DNA of 64,000 bases from Hydrogenophilus thermoluteolus (GCF_003574215.1 NZ_AP018558.1:282001-346000); one strand, 5' to 3'; numbered from the stretch's first letter, positions 6,987 through 15,207 are shown. The notes: generated by a model from the letters alone, not told the origin. Program-made: numbers and translations.

Positions 6987-9623
6987 ATGGATATGCCAAA
7001 AGTCACGCGTCGAACCTTTCTGAAGGTGAGCGCTGCGGCGGGTGGTGCTGCCGCAGCAGCGCCGCGGCTACTGCAGGCGATGGAAAACGAGCTGGGAGGG
7101 CGCGATTACAGTCCGGTCACCATGGCCCAGCGTCAAGCGATTCCCTATACTTGCCACGTCTGCAACATCCAGGACGGCGCGATCGCTTTTGTCGAAAACG
7201 GCCGTATCGTCAAACTGGAAGGCAACCCCGAGCACGTCTCGACCCGTGGCCGCCTCTGCGCCAAAGGCAACGCTGGGATGTGGTATACCTACAACCCGGA
7301 TCGTGTCCTCTATCCGTTGAAACGCGTCGGTGCGCGCGGCGAAGGGAAATGGAAACGCATCACCTGGGAAGAGGCGCTGACCGAAGTCGCGCAGCGGCTC
7401 GACGCTGCGCTCAAAGAGGATCCGAACACGATCATGCTCAAATGGGGGCGTGACCGCACGGGTGGTGCGCTCATCCGTTTCATGCATACGCTCGGTTCCG
7501 ACAACACGATGAACCACACTTCGGTGTGCGAGTCGTCGAAAAAGGTCGGCATGGAGCCGACGTGGGGGCCGGACATCGAGACGCCGGATTTTTCTAAGAC
7601 CAAGTATGTGCTGAACTTCGGTTCCAACGTGCTAGAGGCCGCATACTTTCACAACCCGCTTTCACAGCGTGTTACAGAGGGGCGCATCGACAACCATATG
7701 AAGATCGTCACGTTCGACGTACGGTTGTCCAATACGGCCGGCTATTCGGACGAGTGGATTCCTGTCTTCCCCGGTACCGATGGCGCGGTGGCGCTGGCGA
7801 TCGGCCACGTGATCCTGCGCGACGATCTGCAGGACTCGGAATTCATCAATACCTGGACCAACGTTACCGTCGAGGAGCTGAAGGAGCACTACAAGTCCTT
7901 CACGCCGGAGTGGGCGGAGAAAATTTCGGGCGTTCCTGCAGCGACCATCGAACGGCTCGCGCATGAGTTTGCGACGACGAAACCAGCTACCGTCTTCACC
8001 TACCGCGGGCCAGCGAAGCACCTTTATGGCTCTTACAACGAAAAGGCCTGCATGATGTTGCCGATCCTGACCGGCAACGTCGAGAAGGCGGGAGGTTACT
8101 GCCTGCCGCGTGGCATGGGGTGGCCGCAACCCAACCCGAAGCCGCCCAAGCCCGCGAAGCACGCCTATGCGAACCACCACTACCATCCGCTCTTTCCGCT
8201 GGCGAGCCACGGCGTCTCCCATCTGACTCCGTTCGATATCTTCGAGGGGCGAACCAAGGTGAATGTCTATTTCACCTATATGGACAACCCGGTCTACACC
8301 AACCCGGGGGCGCAAGCGGTTTGGGGGCGACTCTTCAAGGACGAAAAGTTGATCCCGTTTTTCGTCTCGATCAGCACCGTGATCGGGGAAGAGACGGCGT
8401 ATGCCGACATCATCCTTCCCGATTGTATGTTCCTCGAGCGCTGGGAACCGGAATCGATGCCCAATTCGTTGTGGCCGTGGTTGGGGATCCGGCAGCCGAT
8501 CATCGCGCCGCTTGGCGAGACGCGCGAGACGCGCGTCATCCTGCGTGACATCATCCACAAGCTCGACCCGGATGGTTCACGCGGAATGAAGCAGTACTGG
8601 AACTTCAAGGATGGCGAAGACTACATGCGCCAGCACTTCGACAATATCCCTGGCCTCAAGGATGTGGGCGGTCTCGATTTTCTCAAGAAGAAGGGGGTCT
8701 GGCCGATCTACGGCAAGCTCGATCCCCGTACCGGCAAAGTCGTTGATAAGACCGGACGCGAGATCAAGGCGGAATATGAGCTCTACAAGAAAGAGCTCTC
8801 CGACAGCGATATGATGGGCGCGACGATCGAACCCAATGGGCTGATCGTCAAGAATGGCAAAGCGATCGGGATCCGTCGCAATGGGAAGAACTATGTCGGG
8901 TTCCCCACACCGAATCGGTTGCTCAATGTTCGCGTCGATGAGTGGGCGAAATACGGTTTCAATCCGATGCCCACGTTCAAGCGCATCCCCTGGCATGAGA
9001 CGATGAAGGACGATGAGCTGGTGCTCACGACCTATAAGTTCAACGTCCATGTCCAGTCGCGCACCGCTTCGGTGAAGTGGCTCGCCGAAATCGTCCATAA
9101 CAACCCAATGTGGATCAATCCGGAAACCGCGAAAAAAATCGGCGTCAAGACCGGCGATCTGGTGCGGGTCGAATCGAAAGTGGGGTATCTCGTGACCAAA
9201 GCGTATGTCACCGAGGGGATCCATCCCAAAGCGGTGGCGATCGCAACCGGTTGCGGCCACTGGGAGTATGGTCGGCTGGCCACCCTCAAGCTCAACGAGA
9301 AGCCGCAGTTCGGTGGCACCGAGGATCCGGACTTGAAAAACGTTTGGTGGGATGACAAAGGGGTCCATCCCAACATCATCATTCCGGCGATTGCCGATCC
9401 GATCGGCGGTTCGCAGGCTTGGTACGACACGGTGGTGCGTGTGACCAAGGCGGGGCCGAACGACAAATACGGCGACGTTTTCGGCGATTTCCAGAAGCAC
9501 CTCGAAGCGTACCGCGAGGGGTTGCGCTTCACCTACAAAGGTGACCTTCACCGCAAGATGCATCCGGAGATGGCCCATTGGCCCGGTCCTGAGCAAAGTC
9601 AAGACCAAGGGCACCACAGCTGA
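6987..9623 (+). CDS. Tat-exported molybdopterin oxidoreductase, catalytic subunit (Psr/Phs/Ttr/Arr/Arx-like)
   Basis: An 878-aa member of the DMSO reductase superfamily. The Tat signal is TRRTFLK with an alanine-rich hydrophobic stretch, so the enzyme faces the periplasm. Cys181 in NHTSVCESSKKVG is the likely molybdenum ligand, and the surrounding residues recall arsenate reductase/arsenite oxidase and polysulfide/thiosulfate/tetrathionate reductases. The N-terminal cluster site reads Cys56-x2-Cys59-x3-Asp63 ... Cys91, with Asp in place of the usual third Cys. At 878 aa it is longer than PsrA (about 760) and shorter than TtrA (about 1000). The substrate is not determined; an oxyanion of S, Se or As, or polysulfide, is plausible. 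Confidence 0.88.
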   Translation: MDMPKVTRRTFLKVSAAAGGAAAAAPRLLQAMENELGGRDYSPVTMAQRQAIPYTCHVCNIQDGAIAFVENGRIVKLEGNPEHVSTRGRLCAKGNAGMWYTYNPDRVLYPLKRVGARGEGKWKRITWEEALTEVAQRLDAALKEDPNTIMLKWGRDRTGGALIRFMHTLGSDNTMNHTSVCESSKKVGMEPTWGPDIETPDFSKTKYVLNFGSNVLEAAYFHNPLSQRVTEGRIDNHMKIVTFDVRLSNTAGYSDEWIPVFPGTDGAVALAIGHVILRDDLQDSEFINTWTNVTVEELKEHYKSFTPEWAEKISGVPAATIERLAHEFATTKPATVFTYRGPAKHLYGSYNEKACMMLPILTGNVEKAGGYCLPRGMGWPQPNPKPPKPAKHAYANHHYHPLFPLASHGVSHLTPFDIFEGRTKVNVYFTYMDNPVYTNPGAQAVWGRLFKDEKLIPFFVSISTVIGEETAYADIILPDCMFLERWEPESMPNSLWPWLGIRQPIIAPLGETRETRVILRDIIHKLDPDGSRGMKQYWNFKDGEDYMRQHFDNIPGLKDVGGLDFLKKKGVWPIYGKLDPRTGKVVDKTGREIKAEYELYKKELSDSDMMGATIEPNGLIVKNGKAIGIRRNGKNYVGFPTPNRLLNVRVDEWAKYGFNPMPTFKRIPWHETMKDDELVLTTYKFNVHVQSRTASVKWLAEIVHNNPMWINPETAKKIGVKTGDLVRVESKVGYLVTKAYVTEGIHPKAVAIATGCGHWEYGRLATLKLNEKPQFGGTEDPDLKNVWWDDKGVHPNIIIPAIADPIGGSQAWYDTVVRVTKAGPNDKYGDVFGDFQKHLEAYREGLRFTYKGDLHRKMHPEMAHWPGPEQSQDQGHHS

Positions 9624-9642
9624 CGCAGTACGGTAACGGCAT

Positions 9643-9674
9643 CCCCTTCGCCCGGTTTTCACGGGGCGAAGGGG
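9643..9674 (+). terminator. Strong stem-loop between catalytic subunit and chaperone genes
   Basis: An 11-bp perfect stem (CCCCTTCGCCC / GGGCGAAGGGG) with a 10-nt loop, starting 20 bp after the catalytic subunit stop. No T-run follows, so it may be a partial terminator or a 3' stabiliser. Either would lower expression of the chaperone and later genes relative to the enzyme subunits. Confidence 0.5.
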
Positions 9675-9710
9675 TTCCTTGTGCGAGAAAATTTTTGCCT
9701 AGGAGTGCAT

Positions 9711-10559
9711 ATGCTCAGCGAAGTGTTATTGCGTAACGATCGTGAAACGGCGGAGATTACGCAACCTGCGGTGGTTCCTCAGGCATCCCCCGAGGAGCAG
9801 GCAGCCGAATGCCGTGCGCGCGCCGCGATTTACCGTCTATTGGCTGCCGTTTTCGTCGAGGAGGTCACTCCCGATCTCTTACAGGCGATCCGATCGGAGG
9901 CGCTTCTTGCCCAATTGGCCGAAGTGGGTATCCGCTTCGACGACGATTTCACCGCGACGCCGGATGCGGCGCTCCTTGAGGCGTTGGCGGCGGAGTACAC
10001 CGCACTTTTTGCGTGCACCGGCGGGTTCCCCCCGGTTGAATCGGTGCGGCTTTACGGGCTCTTTCAGCAAGAGCCTGCGTTTCAGGTGGCTGAGACCTAC
10101 CGACAACACGGTTTTGTATTGAAGAAAGGGAAGTTCGCCACTTTTCCCGATCAGCTTGGCGTGGAGTTGTCGTTCGTTGCGGAACTGCTCGAACGCGCAG
10201 CCGATGCGCTCGAAAACGGCGACGTTGCAACCCAGCGCAAACTGGAGAAGACGATCAAACGTTTTTGGGCGCAACATCTTGGCCTCTGGGTGCGCGGTTA
10301 CGGGCGATTGGTGCAGCGTGCCGCGGTCCACTCCTTCTATCGCGAAATGGGGCGTTTCCTTACTGGTTTCGCGGAAGAGGAGATCGCGGCGATGGGACTC
10401 AAGGTCGAGGACCGCGATCAGGGTAAACTGGAGGTGGAGAAGATCCCGGGGAAGGTTGAATTCAACCCCGACGAGCCCGTCTGCAACGCCTGCGTCGGTG
10501 GTGTGGCTGCCGCTAAGGGGCAGGGGGCAACCGTGTCCGTACTGCACGATCTTCGTTGA
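9711..10559 (+). CDS. TorD/DmsD-family molybdoenzyme maturation chaperone
   Basis: About 282 aa, mostly helical, matching the TorD/NarJ-like chaperone family: ECRARAAIYRLLAAVF at the start, EYTALFACTGGFPPVES in the middle. These proteins bind the Tat leader of molybdoenzymes and hold the apoprotein until cofactor insertion. The ATG at 9711 has AGGAG 8 bp upstream and is preferred over a GTG at 9681. A C-terminal extension with VCNACVGGV (two Cys) goes beyond the usual family length of about 200-220 aa and is unexplained. Its position just after the catalytic subunit fits a dedicated chaperone. Confidence 0.85.
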   Translation: MLSEVLLRNDRETAEITQPAVVPQASPEEQAAECRARAAIYRLLAAVFVEEVTPDLLQAIRSEALLAQLAEVGIRFDDDFTATPDAALLEALAAEYTALFACTGGFPPVESVRLYGLFQQEPAFQVAETYRQHGFVLKKGKFATFPDQLGVELSFVAELLERAADALENGDVATQRKLEKTIKRFWAQHLGLWVRGYGRLVQRAAVHSFYREMGRFLTGFAEEEIAAMGLKVEDRDQGKLEVEKIPGKVEFNPDEPVCNACVGGVAAAKGQGATVSVLHDLR

Positions 10560-10580
10560 TCTGCTGGTAGAGGAGGAACG

Positions 10581-11024
10581 ATGAAATTGCTCGATCTTTC
10601 GCCGACCCATTTCGCCCCTCCCGATCGTCAGGTGCTCTCCAACCTCGACTGGTCGGAAGCTGCGGCGATGTGGGACAGCAATCAACTGGGAGCGCTCCAC
10701 GATTGGCTCAACGAGCGCTGGTCCCGTTTGATCCAAAACAGTCCAGCAGGAATGCGGGATCCCGAAGCGGAATTTCTCCAAGGATTGGCTTTCGCCGTGC
10801 TTGCGCTTTTCTTCACTCAGAATCGCAATCAAGAGGGAGCGCTTCTGATGATCGACGATGCGTTGATGACGTTGGCGCGCTACCGCCCCCGTTTCCTTGG
10901 CGTGCATATCGAGCCGATCCTGGCTGCGCTGCAGGAACTCCGACCGTTGCTCGTCGGATTGGCACCCGATGATGAATGTCCCCTTTACCCTTTCGTTTAT
11001 CCAAAATTCGAATATTCGGTATAA
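10581..11024 (+). CDS. Small helical protein, DUF309-like
   Basis: A 147-aa protein, not confidently recognised. HDWLNERW (about residues 40-47) followed by EAEFLQGLAFAVLALFFTQNRNQEGALLMIDDALMTLARY resembles the HExxExxW and FLQGLIQ...GAxxLxxxA pattern of DUF309 proteins, whose function is unknown. The gene begins 21 bp after the chaperone and ends 3 bp before the HisA-like gene, so it belongs to the operon. The ribosome site GAGGAAC lies just before its ATG. The DUF309 assignment is by eye and weak. Confidence 0.7.
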   Translation: MKLLDLSPTHFAPPDRQVLSNLDWSEAAAMWDSNQLGALHDWLNERWSRLIQNSPAGMRDPEAEFLQGLAFAVLALFFTQNRNQEGALLMIDDALMTLARYRPRFLGVHIEPILAALQELRPLLVGLAPDDECPLYPFVYPKFEYSV

Positions 11025-11027
11025 ACT

Positions 11028-11771
11028 ATGGAAGGAAGGGAACCGACACCAACCATCATGATGCAGGAAGCGCCGTTCGCTGAGCAGGTATTACCCATTG
11101 CATTGAGGAGATTGGTCCGTTTCACGGTAGATAGCGGCGAAACGGTAGGGGAGGAAGCTCTCCTCTTCGATGCGCCGGGTATCGAGGAGGTTGCCAGCGC
11201 ATGTGCCGCGATCGTCCTGACACGTGAGGGGGAAGCACGCGCCAAGACGTTGTTGGCTGCTGGTGCTCGCTACCTGTTTCTCGGTGAGGCGGCGTTGCGG
11301 GACAGTGAATGCGTGGCGCGCCTAGCCGAAGCGTACCCGGGTCGAATCGGCATTTTCGCGCCCGTGCGCCGCCAACGGGTCACTTGGACGCTGGAGACCG
11401 AGTCGAACGCCGACTTTCGCACCTTGACCCCGTCGATCGCGGCGCCGACCTGGGAAATTTTGTTGGCCGACGGCAGGGAGAGCGGCGTCGTGTTGCCTTG
11501 GTGGCTTCAGGCGATGCGCGAACGGGGCGCTTCCCAGTTCCTCGTCCAGGCCGATCTTCGCGACGACAGCGACCTCAATATTTTGGCCGAACTGGTCGAA
11601 ATGGTCGGCGAACGGCTCTGGATCGCGCCGTTGGGTCCGAACCACCTCCCTTACGTCGAGTGGGTCAAGTATGGCCAATGTTGCCAGTTGGCTCTTCCTG
11701 ACGACGATTATCGCCGCAAAGAGGAACTGTTTGCCGAGTTTCTCTCTCCACCATCGGATGACGCGACATGA
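11028..11771 (+). CDS. HisA-like (beta/alpha)8 barrel protein of unknown function
   Basis: A 247-aa protein whose middle reads like phosphoribosylformimino-AICAR isomerase (HisA): LLAAGARYLFLGEAALRDSE matches the phosphate-binding GA..v.iGt.Al.d segment, GRIGIFAPVRRQRVTW matches the next strand, and ADLRDDSDLNILAELVE matches HisA TDI..DG.l.G.N. The N-terminal catalytic Asp of HisA (PAIDL) is missing; here it reads LPIALRRL. Histidine synthesis is therefore unlikely. It lies inside the molybdoenzyme operon and overlaps the next gene by ATGA. HisA-related proteins of other functions are known (COG1411 in C1 metabolism). The start at 11028 lacks a good ribosome site; an ATG at 11058 is an alternative. 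Confidence 0.7.
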   Translation: MEGREPTPTIMMQEAPFAEQVLPIALRRLVRFTVDSGETVGEEALLFDAPGIEEVASACAAIVLTREGEARAKTLLAAGARYLFLGEAALRDSECVARLAEAYPGRIGIFAPVRRQRVTWTLETESNADFRTLTPSIAAPTWEILLADGRESGVVLPWWLQAMRERGASQFLVQADLRDDSDLNILAELVEMVGERLWIAPLGPNHLPYVEWVKYGQCCQLALPDDDYRRKEELFAEFLSPPSDDAT

Positions 11772-12226
11772 AAACGACGACGATTGCTGCCTTCTTTCTT
11801 CTGCTCTGGGGTATGGGCTCAGCGCAGGCTGGGGTGACGCCGATGAAAACGGCGCAGCTGGTCCATGCATTGGAAGAGGGCAAACCGTGCTGCGTCATCG
11901 ACGGCCGTCCGGAGCAGAGCCAGCGAACGAAACCGTTGGAGAACGCGTTGCCTTACCGCGATGGGCTGGTTATCGAGCCCAGCGGGATGGTCGTCGTCGT
12001 CGCCGACAGCGATGAGGCGGCGATGCGGATTGCGTCACGCCTGGATGAGTCCTATCCGGGGCAGAACATCGTGGTGGTTCTTGGCGGAGCCGACGCGTGG
12101 GAGGCAGCCCAGGTGGAGCTGAGTCGGCGTGCTGCGGCTCCTCCGCGTGGATTGAGTTTCATTATCCCGAAAAACACCTGCGAATCGGGTTCAAGTATCC
12201 AGAAACTGACGACGAACGGGAAGTAA
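11768..12226 (+). CDS. Exported rhodanese-like protein lacking the usual active-site cysteine
   Basis: A 152-aa protein with a clear signal peptide ending at SAQA-G (residue 21). The rest resembles a rhodanese domain: CCVIDGRPEQSQ for the early strand, VVVVADSDEAAMRIASRL where the catalytic CxxGxR loop would be, then VVLGGADAWEAA. The loop has no Cys. Cysteines occur at CCVIDGR and near the C-terminus in IPKNTCESG instead. Its start overlaps the HisA-like stop by ATGA. In a putative sulfur-type molybdoenzyme operon a sulfane carrier such as Sud would make sense, but the missing cysteine argues for a binding or structural role. Confidence 0.7.
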   Translation: MKTTTIAAFFLLLWGMGSAQAGVTPMKTAQLVHALEEGKPCCVIDGRPEQSQRTKPLENALPYRDGLVIEPSGMVVVVADSDEAAMRIASRLDESYPGQNIVVVLGGADAWEAAQVELSRRAAAPPRGLSFIIPKNTCESGSSIQKLTTNGK

Positions 12227-12239
12227 CGGCGATACGACG

Positions 12240-13337
12240 ATGGCCTTCGCTTACCCTGAGTTTCGTCCGTCGCGCTGCACCCGTTACCGTTTTCGCTACA
12301 GTGAATGTCAGCGCTGCCTCGACCATTGTCCTTACGACGCGATCACGCTCACCGACGAGGGTGCGCGCCTCGACGAAAGCCGTTGCCGCAACTGCGGGCT
12401 CTGTATCACGGCGTGCCATACGGGCGCCTGGACATCCGAGATCTTCAAGCCGATCGATCTTCTGCGCCAGGCGATTCGCCAACCTGAAATGAAAATCGCG
12501 TGCGCGCCTTCGGGTTTGGCGGCAGATGCCGTCGTTCCTTGCCTTGGGGTGCTCAGCCCCGGTTTTTTCGCCTATCTCAGTAAGCGCCGGATTCCAGTGA
12601 CGGTGCTGGGTGCTGCGCACTGTCCGGAATGCGCGCACGCACCCAAGGGCGCTGAAGCGCTTGCCGATCATCTCGCTGCCGCTGAGCAGTTGCGGTTGGC
12701 AGCCGAGGAACCGGATAAGCCGTGGTTGCCTGTGACCGTCGTGACCGAAACACCGCAGGAAAAAGGTGCGGAACAGGTGGCGCTGGAGCGAAGGCAGTTC
12801 TTCCGACGTTTGGTGGGACGAGGGGTCGATACGTTTGCTGCGCCGCCAGCGCCGGCGGATCGTCCCGTCGTGCCGGACAAGGCGATTCGGGCAGGCGCTT
12901 ATGCGATGACCGAGGAGCGGGAACTGCTGCAGATCGTTTGTGATCGGCAAGACGGCGAAGCGGTTGAACTTTCTTGGCACGAGTCGCTGCCGTTGCTGCG
13001 GCTCTCTCTGCAACCGGGGTGCACCAACTGTGAAGCCTGTTTTCGTGTCTGTCCCACCGGTGCGATCAAAATCGAGGAAAATCCTGGCGAATGGGGGTTG
13101 ATCTTCCAATTCGACCGCTGTGTCGGGTGTCTGGTCTGTCTCGAGGTCTGTCAACCCAGGGTTCTCACCGCTGACGCGCATTTCGACGCACGGCCTGAAC
13201 AGCCCGCACGGGTTCTGCACGCGTTGCGCAAACAGCGCTGTTCCCGTTGTGAGCGCTTTTTCGTCGCGCCGGAACCAAGGGAGCAGTGCCCGATCTGTGA
13301 AGATGACGACGACGCGTTTGCGCAAATCTTCGGGTAG
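12240..13337 (+). CDS. Poly-[4Fe-4S] ferredoxin-like cytoplasmic protein
   Basis: A 365-aa protein with two ferredoxin groups at the N-terminus (CQRCLDHC, CRNCGLCITAC), a central region with further cysteines (PCLGVLS, HCPECAH), two more ferredoxin groups near the C-terminus (CTNCEACFRVC, CVGCLVCLEVC) and a final zinc-ribbon-like CSRC...CPIC. No signal peptide or membrane helix, so it is probably cytoplasmic. It begins 13 bp after the rhodanese-like gene and belongs to the operon. Possible roles are electron supply during maturation, or coupling the periplasmic enzyme to a soluble redox partner; neither is proven. Confidence 0.8.
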   Translation: MAFAYPEFRPSRCTRYRFRYSECQRCLDHCPYDAITLTDEGARLDESRCRNCGLCITACHTGAWTSEIFKPIDLLRQAIRQPEMKIACAPSGLAADAVVPCLGVLSPGFFAYLSKRRIPVTVLGAAHCPECAHAPKGAEALADHLAAAEQLRLAAEEPDKPWLPVTVVTETPQEKGAEQVALERRQFFRRLVGRGVDTFAAPPAPADRPVVPDKAIRAGAYAMTEERELLQIVCDRQDGEAVELSWHESLPLLRLSLQPGCTNCEACFRVCPTGAIKIEENPGEWGLIFQFDRCVGCLVCLEVCQPRVLTADAHFDARPEQPARVLHALRKQRCSRCERFFVAPEPREQCPICEDDDDAFAQIFG

Positions 13338-13349
13338 AAAGGAGTAGTG

Positions 13350-13754
13350 ATGGAATGGGAATTTACCCCAGAGGATGTGGTCAAGGGCGTTGTGGATTAC
13401 GGGTTGGCGGAGTTTCGCCGTGACCTTGCCGAGGAGGTGCAGCTCAACATGGGCGCAGAGGATCCTTTGCGGCTGCGTCGCGTTTTCGATCTCGTCTACG
13501 ATCTCTGCTATGCGCTTGCCACGAGCAAGGATCTCGAAGCCCATCTTGCCGCGTACGCGTACGATCCGCCAACGGTGCAGTTCCTTCGCGAACTTCAACC
13601 CGCGATGGTGGAGAATGCGACGATGCTCGGGGCGATCCTGCAGCGGTCGATCATGGACCATGTTGCCGCAGGCCAACCGCTCGAGCGGGCGATCGCCGAG
13701 GTAGACCAATGGCACCGTGCCTTCGTCGCGGAAAATTCCCCGCCGTTCTCTTGA
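13350..13754 (+). CDS. Small helical protein at the end of the molybdoenzyme operon
   Basis: A 134-aa all-helical, soluble protein that I do not recognise. It has no signal peptide and no cysteine pair; notable segments are RRVFDLVYDLCYALATSKDLEAH and AMVENATMLGAILQRSIMDHV. The ATG at 13350 has AAAGGAG 5 bp upstream and is preferred over the adjacent GTG. It starts 12 bp after the ferredoxin-like gene and appears to be the last gene of the operon; about 130 bp without a gene follow before galE. It may be a partner or assembly factor for the Fe-S protein. Confidence 0.65.
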   Translation: MEWEFTPEDVVKGVVDYGLAEFRRDLAEEVQLNMGAEDPLRLRRVFDLVYDLCYALATSKDLEAHLAAYAYDPPTVQFLRELQPAMVENATMLGAILQRSIMDHVAAGQPLERAIAEVDQWHRAFVAENSPPFS

Positions 13755-13881
13755 AGAGCGCCTTGGCTTTCTTACTCCCTCGGCAGTAGAATCCCCATAA
13801 GCAGACCGGGACGTACCCGCGGATTGTCTTTGTCTGCGCCGACGCGGGATCTGTTTTCGCTGCTGTGAGGAAGGGGGGTTC

Positions 13882-14916
13882 ATGTCTGTTGTTCTGGTCA
13901 CCGGTGGAGCCGGCTACATCGGGTCGCACACCGTCGTGGTGTTGCTGGAAGCCGGGTTCGAGGTGGTCGTCTATGACAATTTCAGCAACAGCCATCCCGA
14001 GGCGCTGCGGCGCGTGGCGCGCATCACCGGTAAAACGGTGCCCGTGGTGGAAGGCGACGTGCGCGACCGTGCCGCGTTGGACGCCGCGTTTGCGCGCTAC
14101 GCGCCCGACGCGGTGATCCATTTTGCCGGCAAGAAGGCGGTGGGGGAATCCGTCGCACAACCGCTTGTCTATTACGATCACAACGTGGTGGGGACGCTAC
14201 GGCTGTTGGAAGCGATGCAGGCGGCGGGGGTTTCGCGCCTTGTGTTCAGCTCGTCGGCAACCGTCTATGGCGAGCCGCAACGGTTGCCGCTCACCGAAGA
14301 CCATCCGCTTTCGGCGACCAACCCCTACGGGCGGACCAAGCTCATCATCGAAGAGATGTTGCGTGACTGCTTTCGTGCCGACCCCACGTGGCACATCGCG
14401 ATTTTGCGCTACTTCAATCCGGTTGGCGCGCATCCGTCGGGTCTGATCGGTGAGGATCCCGCCGATATTCCCAACAATCTGATGCCGTTCATCACCCAGG
14501 TGGCAGTCGGAAAACTCCCGAAATTGCGGGTCTTCGGCAACGACTATCCCACGCCCGATGGTACCGGCGTGCGCGACTATCTCCACGTGATGGATCTGGC
14601 GGAAGGCCATTTGGCGGCGCTGCGCTGGCTGCTCGAACCCGAAGCACCACCGCAGTGTGCGGCGTTCAATTTGGGCACCGGACGTGGCGTTTCGGTGTTG
14701 GAGTTGGTGCACGCGTTCGAAGCGGCAAGTGGCCGGGCGGTTCCTTACGAAATCGTCGCTCGTCGCCCTGGTGATGTCGCCGCGTGTTGGGCCGACCCCA
14801 GTAAAGCGCGCGCCGAGTTGGGGTGGACAGCGAAACGGTCGCTTACCGAGATGTGCTGCGACGCCTGGCGGTGGCAGATGCAGAATCCGGAGGGGTATCG
14901 CGCTCAGGTTTCGTAA
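13882..14916 (+). CDS. galE: UDP-glucose 4-epimerase
   Basis: A 344-aa short-chain dehydrogenase/epimerase with NAD-binding TGGAGYIGSH at the N-terminus, the catalytic Tyr-x3-Lys in NPYGRTK (about residue 152) and the family motif FNPVGAHPSG. It interconverts UDP-glucose and UDP-galactose for surface polysaccharides. The ATG at 13882 follows GAGGAAGGGGG. Length matches GalE of E. coli (338). It stands alone between the molybdoenzyme operon and a convergent minus-strand block, with its own upstream gap of about 125 bp. Confidence 0.95.
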   Translation: MSVVLVTGGAGYIGSHTVVVLLEAGFEVVVYDNFSNSHPEALRRVARITGKTVPVVEGDVRDRAALDAAFARYAPDAVIHFAGKKAVGESVAQPLVYYDHNVVGTLRLLEAMQAAGVSRLVFSSSATVYGEPQRLPLTEDHPLSATNPYGRTKLIIEEMLRDCFRADPTWHIAILRYFNPVGAHPSGLIGEDPADIPNNLMPFITQVAVGKLPKLRVFGNDYPTPDGTGVRDYLHVMDLAEGHLAALRWLLEPEAPPQCAAFNLGTGRGVSVLELVHAFEAASGRAVPYEIVARRPGDVAACWADPSKARAELGWTAKRSLTEMCCDAWRWQMQNPEGYRAQVS

Positions 14917-14937
14917 CGGTTGGTACGAGGCTCCCTC

Positions 14938-15207
14938 TCAGGCAGGAGAGTGCGTTTTCAACCAATCCTTGAGCGCGGCATTCATTCGTGCTTGCCAGTC
15001 TTTGCCGGTGGTTTGGAATGCACGCACCACTTCGGCATCAAAAAGGACCGTGACGGCTACTTGTTGTGATTCCGATCGATCCCGACCGCGATGAATCAGC
15101 CTGTCACCGATATATTCGTCAGCGCGTTCAAAAAACGCGTCGGTGAGTTCTGGTGCATCGTCAGGGTCAACCCAAACGGGCTGCATAGCGTTTTTGTTCT
15201 CGCTCAT
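14938..15207 (-). CDS. brnA: BrnA-family antitoxin
   Basis: An 89-aa protein whose C-terminal half (VAVTVLFDAEVVRAFQTTGKDWQARMNAALKDWLK) has the ribbon-helix-helix form of BrnA antitoxins. It binds the toxin and normally represses the brnTA promoter. Its start lies 41 bp inside the toxin gene, a common arrangement for this pair. The acidic N-terminal region with ELTDAFFERADEYIGD also fits BrnA. Order toxin then antitoxin is typical for brnTA. Confidence 0.88.
   Translation of the reverse strand: MSENKNAMQPVWVDPDDAPELTDAFFERADEYIGDRLIHRGRDRSESQQVAVTVLFDAEVVRAFQTTGKDWQARMNAALKDWLKTHSPA

Noticed and set aside
5379..9623. Naming the complex tetrathionate reductase or arsenite oxidase
   Set aside because: Gene order and sensors resemble both, but the length and the residues around the molybdenum ligand do not settle the substrate; naming it would be over-interpretation.
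11028..11771. Annotation of the HisA-like gene as a histidine biosynthesis isomerase
   Set aside because: The N-terminal catalytic Asp is missing, no other his gene is nearby, and the gene is coupled to molybdoenzyme accessory genes.
12162..13901. A 579-codon open frame on the minus strand opposite the poly-Fe-S gene
   Set aside because: It is opposite several genes with clear motifs, is rich in Arg/Pro/Gln as antisense frames of GC-rich genes are, has no recognisable domain and no fitting ribosome site.
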